This document shows positions 42,131 through 52,167 of a stretch of 55,291 nucleotides of DNA, piece by piece. Source of the stretch: Magnetospirillum moscoviense. Lineage in GTDB: Bacteria; Pseudomonadota; Alphaproteobacteria; Rhodospirillales; Magnetospirillaceae. Position 1 is the stretch's first letter, and the number at the start of each line of letters is the position of its first letter. The position numbers and the translations under genes are program-made. The notes beneath the pieces were generated by a model that worked only from the letters and a program-made list of their open reading frames with translations, was not told the DNA's origin and searched no databases. The stretch spans positions 1 through 55,291 of the forward strand of contig NZ_LWQU01000122.1 in assembly GCF_001650635.1 (NCBI RefSeq), in the 5' to 3' direction.

Positions 42131-42883
42131 TTAAGTCCTCGACAGGCGGGCCAGGTCGGCCGACCAACTGGTGTAGCGGGCGTGATAATCGGCCAGGCCG
42201 GGATCAGCGGCGGTGCGGGCGGCGAAATCCTCCAGCACCGGGCGCTGGCGGGACGCCACCAGGGCGACGTCGGTGCCGGCCAATTGGCGCAGCAATGGTC
42301 CGAAGCCCATCACCACGTTGCCGCCGGCCTGGGCGGCGGTCTGGGCCAGAATCTGGCCCATGCGCGGTTCGGCCTGCATCACCATGGCGGCGAAGGCCCG
42401 GATGGCTGGCTGGTCGGCGAGCAGGGCGTCGTGTTCGGCCCGCCAGTCGGTGTCGTCGACGATCCTGCCGTCTTGAACCACCACCGGCGCACTCTCGCCG
42501 ATGTCGCACTCCCAGCCGGGCCGGGGCGTCAGCAGGTCGGCCTGATCGTCGGGGGCGCGCCAGCCCGCCACCGGCATGGTGCGGCAGCGGATCGGTTTGG
42601 AGTGGTGAATGCCGCACAGCCCATCGGATTGCAGTTCCGGGCAGCGGAAGCTGGGCGGGATATAGGCGGTCGGCGCCACCCGCACCGGCAACAGCCGGCC
42701 CGGCCCGACCGGGACCAGCAGACCGACCCCGGCGCCGGGCTCGCGGCCGGGGGTGGCGCGAAGCGGCGACCACACCATGGCCAAGGGGAAGCGGCCGGCA
42801 TGAGCCAGCGCCTCGGGGATGGTGAGCGGCACCCAGCCGAAGCAGCACTTGCCGCAGGCGGTGCAGGAAAAGCGCGTGTCCAT
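42131..42883 (-). CDS. YkgJ-type cysteine-cluster protein
   Basis: A 250-residue protein with the YkgJ (zinc- or iron-chelating) cysteine cluster: FSCTACGKCCFGW at the start, then RCPEL, GLCGIH and RCRTMPV. Eight cysteines in this order can bind a metal centre; the function of the family is not settled. No signal peptide or membrane segment. It precedes mogA by three bases and ends the row of minus-strand genes from the polysaccharide cluster. Confidence 0.82.
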   Translation of the reverse strand: MDTRFSCTACGKCCFGWVPLTIPEALAHAGRFPLAMVWSPLRATPGREPGAGVGLLVPVGPGRLLPVRVAPTAYIPPSFRCPELQSDGLCGIHHSKPIRCRTMPVAGWRAPDDQADLLTPRPGWECDIGESAPVVVQDGRIVDDTDWRAEHDALLADQPAIRAFAAMVMQAEPRMGQILAQTAAQAGGNVVMGFGPLLRQLAGTDVALVASRQRPVLEDFAARTAADPGLADYHARYTSWSADLARLSRT

Positions 42884-42893
42884 GGGTTCAGTC

Positions 42894-44969
42894 CTACAGC
42901 CCGGCGGGCGGGTTTGGCAAGCCGTAGCCGGCCGAGAACGGCACCGTCAGACCCCACAACCGGGCCAACTGGTCGGGCGAGGTCACCACATGGGTGCCGG
43001 GCGCCAAGTGGCCGGCGCTGTCCTCGATGACGATACGGCCGGGCTCGATGGACACCCGGCGGGTCACCGGCTGGCCGAAGCCATGGTGGGTTCCGACGAA
43101 TTCCACGGCGGTGAAGCGGATCGCCTGGGCCTGGGCGCAATCCTCGAGCCGGAACGGGGCCAGCAGGGCCGCCGGCTCGCGCTCGCCCAGGCGCGGCGCG
43201 AAATGGGCCAGGACAGAACGGTAGCGATTGCGTATCGACAGGTCGGGGGTATAGATTCCGGTGCCCGGGTCGGTGGCCCAGCCGATGCCGTCGATCTCGA
43301 TCTCGACCGCCAGCTGGTCGTTGTGGGCATGGCCGCCATTGCCGTTCTGGCCGACCGGGCCGCAGCGCACCGAGATGAAGGTCCTGTCGTTTCGCCACAG
43401 GAACAATCCGAATTCCGGAGAGGCGATGGCGGTCAGGCCACCCAGCGCCGTCGCATCGGGCGGCACGATCTCGAGCCGGATGGCCGGGGTGAAGGCGGCA
43501 TTCCCAGCCGGCCAGACGGCGGCGGGGATGGTGACCTCGACCGGCCCGCCGGACAATTGGCGGACCAGCTCGGTCTCGAGGGCGGCCCGGGGCGGGGCGG
43601 CCAGGTCCACCCGCACCAACCCCTGGGCGGCGGCGATCAGCGCCCCCGGGTCCAGCCCGTCCAGGCCGGGGGTCAAGATCAGGAAGCGGCCGGAATCATT
43701 GTCGCCGATCTGGACCATGCGGCCCGACGGCATGGTCGTATCGGCTGCGAAACGGGCGGCGCCGGCCAAACGGGACAGGCATTCGGGGCCGAAGGGCGGC
43801 CAGGCGATGGGACCGGGCGGCAAGGCGGGCCGGCGCCGCCACAGGCGGTGATCATAGTCGGTGACCCGGCGCGCTTCGGGCAGGCCGTTGATCATCGCCA
43901 CGGTATGGATGGCCATTTCCGCCGACAGGCGGTGATAGGCGGTCGAGGCCTCGAAATTGGCGCCCTGGGCATCGAACTGGCGGGGGATTTCCACCTGCAG
44001 CCAGCGGATCGCCAGGGCCAGGTAAATGTCGGTCTCGGGGGTGGCGGGCAGGGTGGCGGCGATCCAGGCCAGGCCGCAGATGTCGGCCAGGAAGTGGTTG
44101 CCGCGATGGGCCTCGTTCCATTCCAGATGGCCGGCGACATGGCGGGCATGGGCCAGCAGGGCGGTGGCGACGAAGGCGTGGAAATCCTCGTCGAAGGTGG
44201 CGCCGCCGGCCTGGAACAGGTCCAGCGCGACGATGATGTTGACGGCGCGGATCGCCACGTCCATCGGGCAGGCCCAGTTGACCCCCCAGCCGGGCGGGTT
44301 GGCGGCCAGGAAGTCCAGTACCTGGTCGTGGAACTCGTCAGCCAGGCGCCGATCATTATCCAGTCCGAAGGCCAGGGCCAGGCCGGGCAGGTGCTGCAGC
44401 CGGGCCAGTTCCCACGGCACCTTGACGTCCACGCCCGGCTTGTGGCCATAGGCGACGCTGGGGCCGAAGGTGTCGGGCTGCCAGCGATAGCCCGACTTGA
44501 AATCCACATGCCAGTCGATCGGGCGGTAATCGGGATTGGTCAGGCAATCGAGCAGGATCATCACCTGCACCCGGTTGCCCGGCGTGGCCTGGGCGACGAT
44601 GGCCGCCTTCCAGTCGGCGCCCAGCGCGCGGCCGGGGCCATAGCGATGGCGGCCGAACCCGGCGAAGCGCGCCCCGTGCGCCACCACCACCGGCCCCGAC
44701 CCCAACAGGTCGAAGCGATGCGCCAGCACATCGGCGGCCAGCCTCCGCAAGGAATCGGCGTTGGCCTCCAGAGGCGCGCGGTCGGGGGCGTGGAAACGAC
44801 GGATCAGCGCGCCCCGGACCTGCTCGGGCGGCGGGAAGGTGCTTTGCCTGCGCAGCATCTTGCCGACCAGCCGCCGGCCTATTGTTCTGGTGGCGTAACG
44901 GATTGTCTTGGCCGCCGCCTCGGTGGGCGACATGGTCAGGGCGTGGCGGATAAGGTGGGTCAGCGACAT
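42894..44969 (-). CDS. Heparinase II/III-like protein
   Basis: A 691-residue protein with an N-terminal helical (alpha/alpha toroid) domain (NWACPMDVAIRAVNIIVALD, EWNEAHRGNHFLADICGL) and a C-terminal heparinase II/III beta-sandwich (GGHAHNDQLAVEIEIDGIGW, DPGTGIYTP). Members in polysaccharide clusters are thought to cleave or trim acidic glycans made locally. No N-terminal signal sequence is clear. Its ATG at 44969 shares a base with the stop of the upstream dehydratase, so they are co-translated. Length normal for the family. Confidence 0.88.
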   Translation of the reverse strand: MSLTHLIRHALTMSPTEAAAKTIRYATRTIGRRLVGKMLRRQSTFPPPEQVRGALIRRFHAPDRAPLEANADSLRRLAADVLAHRFDLLGSGPVVVAHGARFAGFGRHRYGPGRALGADWKAAIVAQATPGNRVQVMILLDCLTNPDYRPIDWHVDFKSGYRWQPDTFGPSVAYGHKPGVDVKVPWELARLQHLPGLALAFGLDNDRRLADEFHDQVLDFLAANPPGWGVNWACPMDVAIRAVNIIVALDLFQAGGATFDEDFHAFVATALLAHARHVAGHLEWNEAHRGNHFLADICGLAWIAATLPATPETDIYLALAIRWLQVEIPRQFDAQGANFEASTAYHRLSAEMAIHTVAMINGLPEARRVTDYDHRLWRRRPALPPGPIAWPPFGPECLSRLAGAARFAADTTMPSGRMVQIGDNDSGRFLILTPGLDGLDPGALIAAAQGLVRVDLAAPPRAALETELVRQLSGGPVEVTIPAAVWPAGNAAFTPAIRLEIVPPDATALGGLTAIASPEFGLFLWRNDRTFISVRCGPVGQNGNGGHAHNDQLAVEIEIDGIGWATDPGTGIYTPDLSIRNRYRSVLAHFAPRLGEREPAALLAPFRLEDCAQAQAIRFTAVEFVGTHHGFGQPVTRRVSIEPGRIVIEDSAGHLAPGTHVVTSPDQLARLWGLTVPFSAGYGLPNPPAGL

Positions 44970-46849
44970 CAGGGCTTGGGCGCGTATTCGGGCACCAGCC
45001 GGCGCAGGCGGGCGATGGCGGCCGGGGCGTCGTGGGCGCGGCATTCGCCTTCCAGGTTGTGCAGTTCGGCGGCCAGTTCGGCCACATCGACCGAGCGGGG
45101 CGTGGCCACCAGGATGCCCTCGCGGTCGGTGGCGACCGGCGGCTCGGCGCCGTGGAAGATTTCCTCGAACAATTTCTCGCCGGGGCGCAGTCCGGTGAAG
45201 GCGATCTTGATGTCGATATCGGGGCGCAGGCCGGCCAGGCGGATCATCTGGCGGGCCAGGTGGACGATGCGGACCGGCTCGCCCATATCCAGCACGAAGA
45301 TCTTGCCGCGATAATCGGGATGGGCGTCGCCGAAGGCCGAGGCCTGCAGGACCAGTTCGACCGCCTCGCGCACCGTCATGAAATAGCGGGTCATCTCGGG
45401 GTCGGTGACGGTCAGCGGCCCACCCTCGGCCAGTTGCTTCTGGAACAGCGGCACCACCGAGCCGGTCGAGCCCAGCACGTTGCCGAACCGCACGGTGACA
45501 TAACGGGTGCTGATGCCCGACAGGTCCAGGGCCTGGGCGTACATCTCGGCGACGCGCTTGGACGCCCCCATGACGTTGGTCGGGTTGACCGCCTTGTCGG
45601 TCGAGATCTGCACCATCAGCCGAACCCCGTGGGCGGCGCAGGCATCGGCGACATTGCGGGTGCCGACGGCGTTGGTCAGCAATCCCTCGTCGGGGTTCCA
45701 TTCCACCATCGGAACGTGTTTCAGGGCGGCGGCGTGGAACACCAGCTCGGGCCGGTGGGCGCGCATGGCGTCGTCGATCCGGGTGGCGTCGCGGACATCG
45801 CCCAGCACCGGGTGACGGGCCAGGTCGGGGTGGCGGCCGGCCAGTTCCAGGTCGATGGTGTAAAGATTGAACTCGCAGGCCTCGAACAGCACCAGGCTTT
45901 CCGGCGCCCAGTCGGAAATCTGGCGCACCAGTTCCGAGCCGATCGAGCCGCCGGCCCCGGTCACCAGCACGCGCTTGCCCTTGATCAGGGCCTCCATGCC
46001 CTCGCGGTCCAGCACGGTCTGCGGCCGGCCCAGCAGGTCCTCGACGGCGATCGGGCGGATGGTCAGCTTGTCCTCGACACCGTCCTTCAGGTCGGTCAGG
46101 CGGGGGATACGGGCCAGCGGCAGGCCCAGGCGGTCGGCCTGGTCCAGCAGGCGGCGCATCTCGCCGCCATCCAGGCGGTGGTCGGTGACGATCAGCCGCT
46201 GCGGCAGGCTGCCGGCGGCCTTGAGGCGGGCCATCACCGATTCGAGCTCGGCGGTCGAGCCCAGCACGTCGATGCCGTGGATGTTGCGTCCGACCCGGCC
46301 GCCGCCATCCGAGATCAGGCCGATGGCCCGATATTCGGCGTCGGGCGCCATGGTGGCGCGGATGAACAGCTCGGCCTCGTCGCCGGCGCCGACCAGCAGG
46401 ACCGGAACCCGGGTGCCGCCGGCGGCGTTCTTGGCCGAGCGGCGACGATCCTTCCACGACCGATACAGAAAGCGCGGGCCGCCCAACAGGGCCAGCAGCA
46501 CGAACCAGTTGATCACCGGCACCGAGCGCGGCAGATCCTGCAGGCGGGTGACCAGGAACATCAGCACGGTGAAGATCAGGATGGTCAGGGTGGCGCCACG
46601 GGTCAGCGTCATCAGATCGTTGACCGAGGCATAGCGCCACACCCCCTTGTACATCCGCGACATCAGGAAGGCGGCGGCGGCGGTCAGGGTGAAGGCCATG
46701 GTGGCGATCGCCATCATGGCGGCGTCCCAGCCGGGCATCGCCAGTTCGCCCTGACGCAGGTGGACGGCGGCCAGGAACGACAGGGCGGCCATGATCACGT
46801 CATGGGCGAAGGCGACATGGCCACGGTGCAGAATCGGTTTCACGCGCAT
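44969..46849 (-). CDS. CapD/WbpM-type UDP-sugar 4,6-dehydratase
   Basis: A 626-residue inner-membrane enzyme of surface polysaccharide synthesis. About four membrane helices (residues 15-110), a CoA-binding-like Rossmann fold (VPVLLVGAGDEAELFI) and a C-terminal short-chain dehydratase with the NAD motif VTGAGGSIGSELVRQI, active-site TDK (QISTDKAVNPTN) and MGASKRVAEM. The TDK plus Lys arrangement is that of WbpM/PglF enzymes which make UDP-4-keto-6-deoxy sugars from UDP-GlcNAc. It probably starts synthesis of an amino-deoxy sugar used in the glycan. First gene of the minus-strand run, divergent from the membrane protein at 46912. Confidence 0.92.
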   Translation of the reverse strand: MRVKPILHRGHVAFAHDVIMAALSFLAAVHLRQGELAMPGWDAAMMAIATMAFTLTAAAAFLMSRMYKGVWRYASVNDLMTLTRGATLTILIFTVLMFLVTRLQDLPRSVPVINWFVLLALLGGPRFLYRSWKDRRRSAKNAAGGTRVPVLLVGAGDEAELFIRATMAPDAEYRAIGLISDGGGRVGRNIHGIDVLGSTAELESVMARLKAAGSLPQRLIVTDHRLDGGEMRRLLDQADRLGLPLARIPRLTDLKDGVEDKLTIRPIAVEDLLGRPQTVLDREGMEALIKGKRVLVTGAGGSIGSELVRQISDWAPESLVLFEACEFNLYTIDLELAGRHPDLARHPVLGDVRDATRIDDAMRAHRPELVFHAAALKHVPMVEWNPDEGLLTNAVGTRNVADACAAHGVRLMVQISTDKAVNPTNVMGASKRVAEMYAQALDLSGISTRYVTVRFGNVLGSTGSVVPLFQKQLAEGGPLTVTDPEMTRYFMTVREAVELVLQASAFGDAHPDYRGKIFVLDMGEPVRIVHLARQMIRLAGLRPDIDIKIAFTGLRPGEKLFEEIFHGAEPPVATDREGILVATPRSVDVAELAAELHNLEGECRAHDAPAAIARLRRLVPEYAPKP

Positions 46850-46911
46850 GATCGGATCATTAGCGGACTTGGCCTTTGATGTCCAAGGCGATTCCGCTAC
46901 TTTCTGGCCCG

Positions 46912-48714
46912 ATGGAAACCGTATCCGCCTTTTTTCCCGACATCGGCCAGGCCATCGGCCTGCTTGCCGTCCTGGCCGCCGCCGCGGCCCTGGCGGTGCT
47001 GGGCGCCGCCCTGGGCGGCACCACCTGGCGCGAGACCGACCTGGCCGCCGGCTGGGGGCTGGGCGCCGCCCTGCTGACCCTGGTGGGCGGCACCTTCGGC
47101 TGGCCGTTGACCGGGCTGGGCGCCGGGCTGGCGGTGGCGGTCGCGGGCGGCGCGTGGTGGCTGGGGCGCCGTTCCGAGCCGCCGGTGGCGCCGGGCGCGG
47201 TGCTGGCGGTGGCTTTGGTCCTGCCGCTGCTGGTGGTGGTGGCGGCGATGGTGCCGTCGCAATGGGACGAATTTTCGCAATGGCTGTGGAACGCCGCCTA
47301 TCTGGTCGAGCACGACCGGGTGCCGCGCCAGGGGCTGGCGGCCCATTCGGGCAGTTTCCCGGCCTATCCGTTCGGCGCCGCCCTGCTGCCCTATCTGGCC
47401 TCGCGCCTGGCCGGCGGCCTGATCGAACAGGCGGGCGCCCTGGGCAATGTCATGCTGCTGGCCTCGTTCGGTCTGGTCATGGCCCGGATCATGGCCGACA
47501 GCCAGGGCTTGTCCCGGCCCGGTCCGGCTTTGGTGGCGGCAGGCTTGCTGCTGGCCACCCTGGCCGGCCCCAGCTTCGTTGCCAAGGTGGCGCTGACCGC
47601 CTATGCCGATGCCGGAACGGCGGTGCTGCTGGCGCTGGGCGCCTTTCTGGGGTGGGCGTCCATCGAGGCGCTGGCCGCCGGCCGCGACGGGCAGGCGCGC
47701 ACCCTGGCGTGGAAGGCCGGCCTGGTCCTGGCCGGAATGGTCGCCTTCAAGCAATCCAATCTGGTCCTGCTGGTGCTGCTGGGCGTGGCCATCGCCGTGG
47801 CTTTCCTGCAAGAGACCCGGATCGGGCGGGGCACGGCGCTGGGCCATCTGATCTTGATCTTCGCCCTGCCGGTGTTGGTGCTGATGCTGTGGCGCAGCCA
47901 CGTCGCGACCCATCTGCCGGGGGCGGAATTCACCGTGCGGCCGTTCGCCAACTGGTCGCTGGACCTGTTGCCCGACATCCTTGCCAGCATGGGGCATGTC
48001 GCGATCAATAAGGGTGGTCATTTCGGGTCCATGGCGGTGGTGGCCGGGCTGGGGGCGCGGGCCTTGTGGCGCCGTCGCCCGGGGCCTGAACGGTTGGTGG
48101 CCATCGCCGCCCTGGTTACCCTGGGCTATCAGGCCTTCCTGCTGTTCGCCTATGTCGCCGCCTTCGATCGTTACGAGGCCGCCGCCGCCGCCTCCTATTG
48201 GCGCTACAACCTGCATGTCGGCGCCCTGCTGACCCTGGCCCTGGTGACCTGGGTGGCTTACCGGCGCCATTGGCGCGGCCGGGCGTGGATCGGCTGGCTG
48301 GCGGTGGCGCTGGTGGTGGCCGGCCCGGCCCTGCTGGCCCCCCGCATCCGTTTCGATCGCGAGCCCCCCCATCCGTTCCTGCGCCATGTCGCCCAGCAGG
48401 CGGCGCCGGCCTTGGGCGCGGGTGACCGGCTGGCGGTGGTCGATCTGACCGATTCCGGGCAAACCTGGCTGGCGATGCGCTGGTCGTTACGGGGCAGCCG
48501 GGCGCGGGTCGACGGGCTGTTCAACCTGGCCGACGCCGATGCGGCGATGGTGGCGGCCCGCCTGGCCGGATACACCCATCTGATCGTCCGCCGCGCCACC
48601 CCGGCCGTCGAGAGTGCGGTGGGCATCCCCATGCCCGCCGAACAGGCAACGCTGTTGCAACGAAGTCACGAGGGATGGATCATCCTGAAGCGCTGGAACG
48701 GGGACAAGCCATGA
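46912..48714 (+). CDS. Polytopic membrane protein, GT-C glycosyltransferase-like
   Basis: About 600 residues with some twelve predicted membrane helices and a soluble C-terminal domain of about 110 residues. An early acidic motif in the first periplasmic loop (PSQWDEFSQWLWNAAYLVEH) fits the GT-C fold, whose members transfer sugars from polyprenyl phosphates outside the membrane. Start is uncertain: ATG 46912, ATG 46879 and TTG 46876 are all in frame and none has a strong ribosome site. The stop overlaps the GT2 gene (ATGA), suggesting linked function, perhaps a flippase-side transferase for the sugar that GT2 charges to lipid. Confidence 0.6.
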   Translation: METVSAFFPDIGQAIGLLAVLAAAAALAVLGAALGGTTWRETDLAAGWGLGAALLTLVGGTFGWPLTGLGAGLAVAVAGGAWWLGRRSEPPVAPGAVLAVALVLPLLVVVAAMVPSQWDEFSQWLWNAAYLVEHDRVPRQGLAAHSGSFPAYPFGAALLPYLASRLAGGLIEQAGALGNVMLLASFGLVMARIMADSQGLSRPGPALVAAGLLLATLAGPSFVAKVALTAYADAGTAVLLALGAFLGWASIEALAAGRDGQARTLAWKAGLVLAGMVAFKQSNLVLLVLLGVAIAVAFLQETRIGRGTALGHLILIFALPVLVLMLWRSHVATHLPGAEFTVRPFANWSLDLLPDILASMGHVAINKGGHFGSMAVVAGLGARALWRRRPGPERLVAIAALVTLGYQAFLLFAYVAAFDRYEAAAAASYWRYNLHVGALLTLALVTWVAYRRHWRGRAWIGWLAVALVVAGPALLAPRIRFDREPPHPFLRHVAQQAAPALGAGDRLAVVDLTDSGQTWLAMRWSLRGSRARVDGLFNLADADAAMVAARLAGYTHLIVRRATPAVESAVGIPMPAEQATLLQRSHEGWIILKRWNGDKP

Positions 48715-49652
48715 TCGTTGCCGCCATCCTGCCCTGTTATCGGGTGTCGCGTCAGATCGCGGCGGTGATCCGGGCGATCGGGCCGGAATTCGCGCAGATC
48801 GTCGTGGTCGATGATTGCTGCCCGGAATCCTCGGGCGAGGTCGCCGCCGCCCTTGGCGATCCCCGGGTGACGGTGGTGAAGCGCGCCGTCAATGGCGGCG
48901 TCGGCGCCGCCATGGTCGATGGTTATCGCGCCGCCCTGGCGCTGGGCGCCGATATCCTGGTCAAGATCGATGGCGACGGCCAGATGGCGCCGGCCGATGC
49001 CGCCCGCTTGATCCGGCCCTTGGCCGAGGGTGAGGCCGATTATGCCAAGGGCAACCGCTTCCGCGACTTCAAGGCCCTGGCGGCGATGCCGCCCGCGCGG
49101 CTGTTCGGCAATTCGGTGCTGTCGTTCCTGGTCAAGGCGGCTTCGGGCTATTGGACGGTGATGGACCCGACCAACGGATTCACCGCCATCCGCCGCGAGA
49201 CGCTTGAGGCACTGATGCTGGAACGCCTTGATTCAGGCTATTTTTTCGAGATCGACCTGTTGTGTCGGTTGTATCTGGTCGAAGCGGTGGTGGTCGATAT
49301 CGCCCTGCCGGCCCGCTATGGCGACGAGCCCAGCTCGCTGTCGGTGGCGCGGGTGGCGCGGCAATTTCCGGCCAAATTGGCCCGGGCCTTCCTGCGCCGA
49401 TTGCTGCTGCGCTATTTCGTCCACGACTTCAATATGGCGTCGATCTATCTGCTGCTGGCGGTGCCCATGCTGCTTTTTGGCGGAATCACTGGGGTTTTCG
49501 AATGGGTCCGCTCGGTGGAAAGCGGTCAGGTGCGCTCGGCCGGCACGGTGATGCTGGTCGCGATGCCGGTGATCCTTGGCTTGCAACTTCTTTTGCAGTC
49601 AATCGCCATCGACATTGCGGCGGTTCCGAAACGATTCGTTAAGAATCGATGA
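48711..49652 (+). CDS. Glycosyltransferase family 2 (polyprenyl-phosphate sugar synthase-like)
   Basis: A 313-residue membrane-associated glycosyltransferase. The GT-A domain shows ILPCYRVSRQIAAV, VVDDCCPES and the DXD-like KIDGDGQMAP, followed by GNRFRDFK and MDPTNGFTAIRR, and two membrane helices near the C-terminus (IYLLLAVPMLLFGGI, VMLVAMPVILGLQLL). That layout resembles dolichyl/undecaprenyl-phosphate mannose or glucose synthases. Coupled to the preceding GT-C-like gene by a four-base overlap. Its last 14 bases overlap the convergent GT4 gene. Confidence 0.9.
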   Translation: MIVAAILPCYRVSRQIAAVIRAIGPEFAQIVVVDDCCPESSGEVAAALGDPRVTVVKRAVNGGVGAAMVDGYRAALALGADILVKIDGDGQMAPADAARLIRPLAEGEADYAKGNRFRDFKALAAMPPARLFGNSVLSFLVKAASGYWTVMDPTNGFTAIRRETLEALMLERLDSGYFFEIDLLCRLYLVEAVVVDIALPARYGDEPSSLSVARVARQFPAKLARAFLRRLLLRYFVHDFNMASIYLLLAVPMLLFGGITGVFEWVRSVESGQVRSAGTVMLVAMPVILGLQLLLQSIAIDIAAVPKRFVKNR

Positions 49653-50895
49653 AACCGGCCCGGTCGCGGCTGGCGCCCGCAACCGCAAGTTCCATCACAT
49701 CCAGGAAGCGCTGGGCCTGATAGGCGCGGGAATGGCTGTTTGCCGCCGTTTTGCTGGCCTCTGCCAAGGCGGTGCGCAAGGCGCTGTCATCAAGCAATTG
49801 TCTGGCCGCATCCGCAAGTTGTTGCGGCCAGGCGGCCGGGACCCACAAACCGGCCCGGTCGGACTGGATGATGCGGCTGGCCTCGCCCTCGGGGGCGACC
49901 AGCAGCAGTGGCAGACCCATGCCCATGGCCTCGAAAATCTTCGACGGGATCACCTCGGCGAAGGCGGGATCGTCTTTCAGGTGGACCAGGGCGATGTCGC
50001 ACAACGACCAGATGCGCGGCATCATCTCCTTGGGCTGCATGCCCTGGAACACCACGTTGGGCAGGTTGCGCCGCGCCGCTTCGTCCATCAGCATCTGCCG
50101 CTCGGCGCCGGCGCCGACGAACAGGAAGCGGATGCGGTCGTCGTCGCGCAACATCTCGGCGGCGTCCAGCACGTTGATCAGGCCGTGCGCCATGCCGTGG
50201 GTGCCGACATAGCCCAGCACGAACTTGCCCTCCAGGCCCCACTGCCGGGCCAGTTCGGTATCGCGCGGGCGGGGCGCGTAGCGCGGCAGATCGACGCCGT
50301 TGATCACCACCGCGATCTTTTCCGGCGGGATGGCGCGGCGGACCAGATCGGCCTTGAAGGCATGGGTCAGGGCGACCACCGCGGCCGAGCGGCGGTACAA
50401 GAACAGCTCCACCGCTTCCAGCGCGCGGATCACCGGGCTTTCGCGCATGGCGCCGACGGCGGTGATCGAGCGCGGCCACAGATCGCCCAGCTCGAAGATG
50501 AAGGGGACGCGGCGGGTGGCGGCCAGCGCCCAGCCGCCGATTGCGGCGAAGAATTGCGGGCTGGTGGCGACGATGACGTCGGGACGGGATTCGAACAGGC
50601 CGGCGCCATAGGCGGTGATCATGAAGCTGACGAAATCAAGGGTGCGCTTGGCGAAGCCTTCGTTGGCGCTGATATAGGTCTTGACCCGCACCACCCGCAT
50701 GCCATCGACATCCTGGACCTGGCGCCAGCGGTTCTGCCAGCCGTCGAACAGGCGACCTTGCGGGAAATTGGGGGCCGAGGTCAGGATGGTGACCCGGTGC
50801 CCGGCCTTGACCCAGTAAAGGGCGCGTTCATAGACACGGGTGGCGGCGGCGTTGGTCTCGGGCGGGAAGTTCTCGGTCAGGAACACGATGTTCAT
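49639..50895 (-). CDS. Glycosyltransferase family 4 (WcaI/WbuB-like)
   Basis: A 418-residue GT-B glycosyltransferase, with the N-terminal acceptor domain (FLTENFPPETNAAATRVYER, LTSAPNFPQGRLF) and a C-terminal nucleotide-sugar domain with LGYVGTHGMAHGL and the E-x7-E motif near PSKIFEAMGMGLPLLL. The opening matches putative fucosaminyl or colanic-acid-type transferases. It overlaps the GT2 gene tail to tail and its start overlaps the O-antigen ligase stop (ATGA). Probably adds one sugar of the repeat unit. Confidence 0.9.
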   Translation of the reverse strand: MNIVFLTENFPPETNAAATRVYERALYWVKAGHRVTILTSAPNFPQGRLFDGWQNRWRQVQDVDGMRVVRVKTYISANEGFAKRTLDFVSFMITAYGAGLFESRPDVIVATSPQFFAAIGGWALAATRRVPFIFELGDLWPRSITAVGAMRESPVIRALEAVELFLYRRSAAVVALTHAFKADLVRRAIPPEKIAVVINGVDLPRYAPRPRDTELARQWGLEGKFVLGYVGTHGMAHGLINVLDAAEMLRDDDRIRFLFVGAGAERQMLMDEAARRNLPNVVFQGMQPKEMMPRIWSLCDIALVHLKDDPAFAEVIPSKIFEAMGMGLPLLLVAPEGEASRIIQSDRAGLWVPAAWPQQLADAARQLLDDSALRTALAEASKTAANSHSRAYQAQRFLDVMELAVAGASRDRAGFIDS

Positions 50896-52100
50896 GCGGG
50901 CGTGCCTTCCCTGTCGGGCGCGCACAGGGCGGCGATGATCCACAGGGCCGAGACCCACCAGCTTTGCCAGGCCCCATAGCTGACCGACGCCACCACCAGC
51001 GCGGCGGTCAGGCAGGCCAGATGAGCCGGTCGGCGGTCGCGGGTGGCCTGGCCGACCAGCAGCAGGGTCAGGGCGACGCCGACCATGCCCAATTCCAGCC
51101 AGATCTGCAAAAGGGCGTTGTGGGGATGAAGCGGCAGGCGCGTGCCGGTCAGGCTGCCCTTGCTTTTTCCATCCGGGGTGAACCATTCGGTGTCCAGGCG
51201 GTCCTCGGCGCCGGGGATCACCCGCGAGGATTCCATGCCCCAGCCGAGCAGCGGGTGCTCGGTCGCCTTGGCGCCGGTGAACTGCCACACCGCCAAGCGG
51301 TGATGGGCCGAAATCGGCAGCCAGTCCAGAGAAGTGAAGCTGGCCGGCGGAGTGGGCAGGCGTGGCGATACCGTCACCACCGCGAGCGCTGCTGCGGCGG
51401 TGGCGACAACCACAAGCCGGGCCGCTCCTCTTGGCGACCACACGGCGGCGCCATAGACAATCGATCCAGCCAGCACAGCCAGAATGGCGGCCAGGCTGTC
51501 GCCGGCCAGGATGACCGCGCCGATCACCGCCAGGGGGATGAAACCGCGCTTGCGGCCCTGCCGCTCGGTCAGCCAGCCGACCAGCGGCCACGCCGCCAAG
51601 GCCAGGATGGTGGCGCCGCGATTGAATTGCGACTTGGCACCCGGCGGCAGCGGCTTCATGCCGCGCACTTCGAACAGGGCACCCGACAGGCTGTTGCCGG
51701 TCAGGTATTCCACGCTCAGGATCAAGGCGGCGATCAGCGACCCGATCATCAGTCCGGTCATCAATCCGCTGCGTTCATGGCTGTCCAGGCTACGCGCGGC
51801 AAGAATGCCGGCGGTTCCGATCAAGGCCAAGCCACCAAGACGCGCCGCGGAACCCAACGCCGTCAGCGGCACCGGCGACCAGAGCGCCGACAGGGCCGCC
51901 CAGGCGAACAACAAGATGGACAAGGCGGCCACCGACCATCCCGCAGCCAGGTCGATGCGGCGCGACCATAGCCGCGCCAGCGCCAGCAGCCCGACCACTG
52001 CGGCCATTGGCGCCAGCCCATTGGCGGCCAGCACCGCCAGCGGCGGCATGGTCAGGCCGGCCACGAACAGCAATAAGCGGGTGGGCGAGGTGGTGGTCAT
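50892..52100 (-). CDS. O-antigen ligase/polymerase family membrane protein
   Basis: A 402-residue membrane protein with about ten helices and a large periplasmic loop before the final helices, containing GWGMESSRVIPG and PLHPHNALLQIWLELGMVG. The HPHN-x-LLQ-x-W-E-LG motif is the Wzy_C/WaaL signature. It either ligates O-antigen to lipid A-core or polymerises the repeat. Which of the two cannot be told here. Coupled to the GT4 gene; divergent from asnB. Confidence 0.88.
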   Translation of the reverse strand: MTTTSPTRLLLFVAGLTMPPLAVLAANGLAPMAAVVGLLALARLWSRRIDLAAGWSVAALSILLFAWAALSALWSPVPLTALGSAARLGGLALIGTAGILAARSLDSHERSGLMTGLMIGSLIAALILSVEYLTGNSLSGALFEVRGMKPLPPGAKSQFNRGATILALAAWPLVGWLTERQGRKRGFIPLAVIGAVILAGDSLAAILAVLAGSIVYGAAVWSPRGAARLVVVATAAAALAVVTVSPRLPTPPASFTSLDWLPISAHHRLAVWQFTGAKATEHPLLGWGMESSRVIPGAEDRLDTEWFTPDGKSKGSLTGTRLPLHPHNALLQIWLELGMVGVALTLLLVGQATRDRRPAHLACLTAALVVASVSYGAWQSWWVSALWIIAALCAPDREGTPA

Positions 52101-52167
52101 GATGGCCGGACCATATCAGCGAGCCGACCGGTTGCCAACCCGCCGGGCATGGCCTAGAAAGGCTGCC

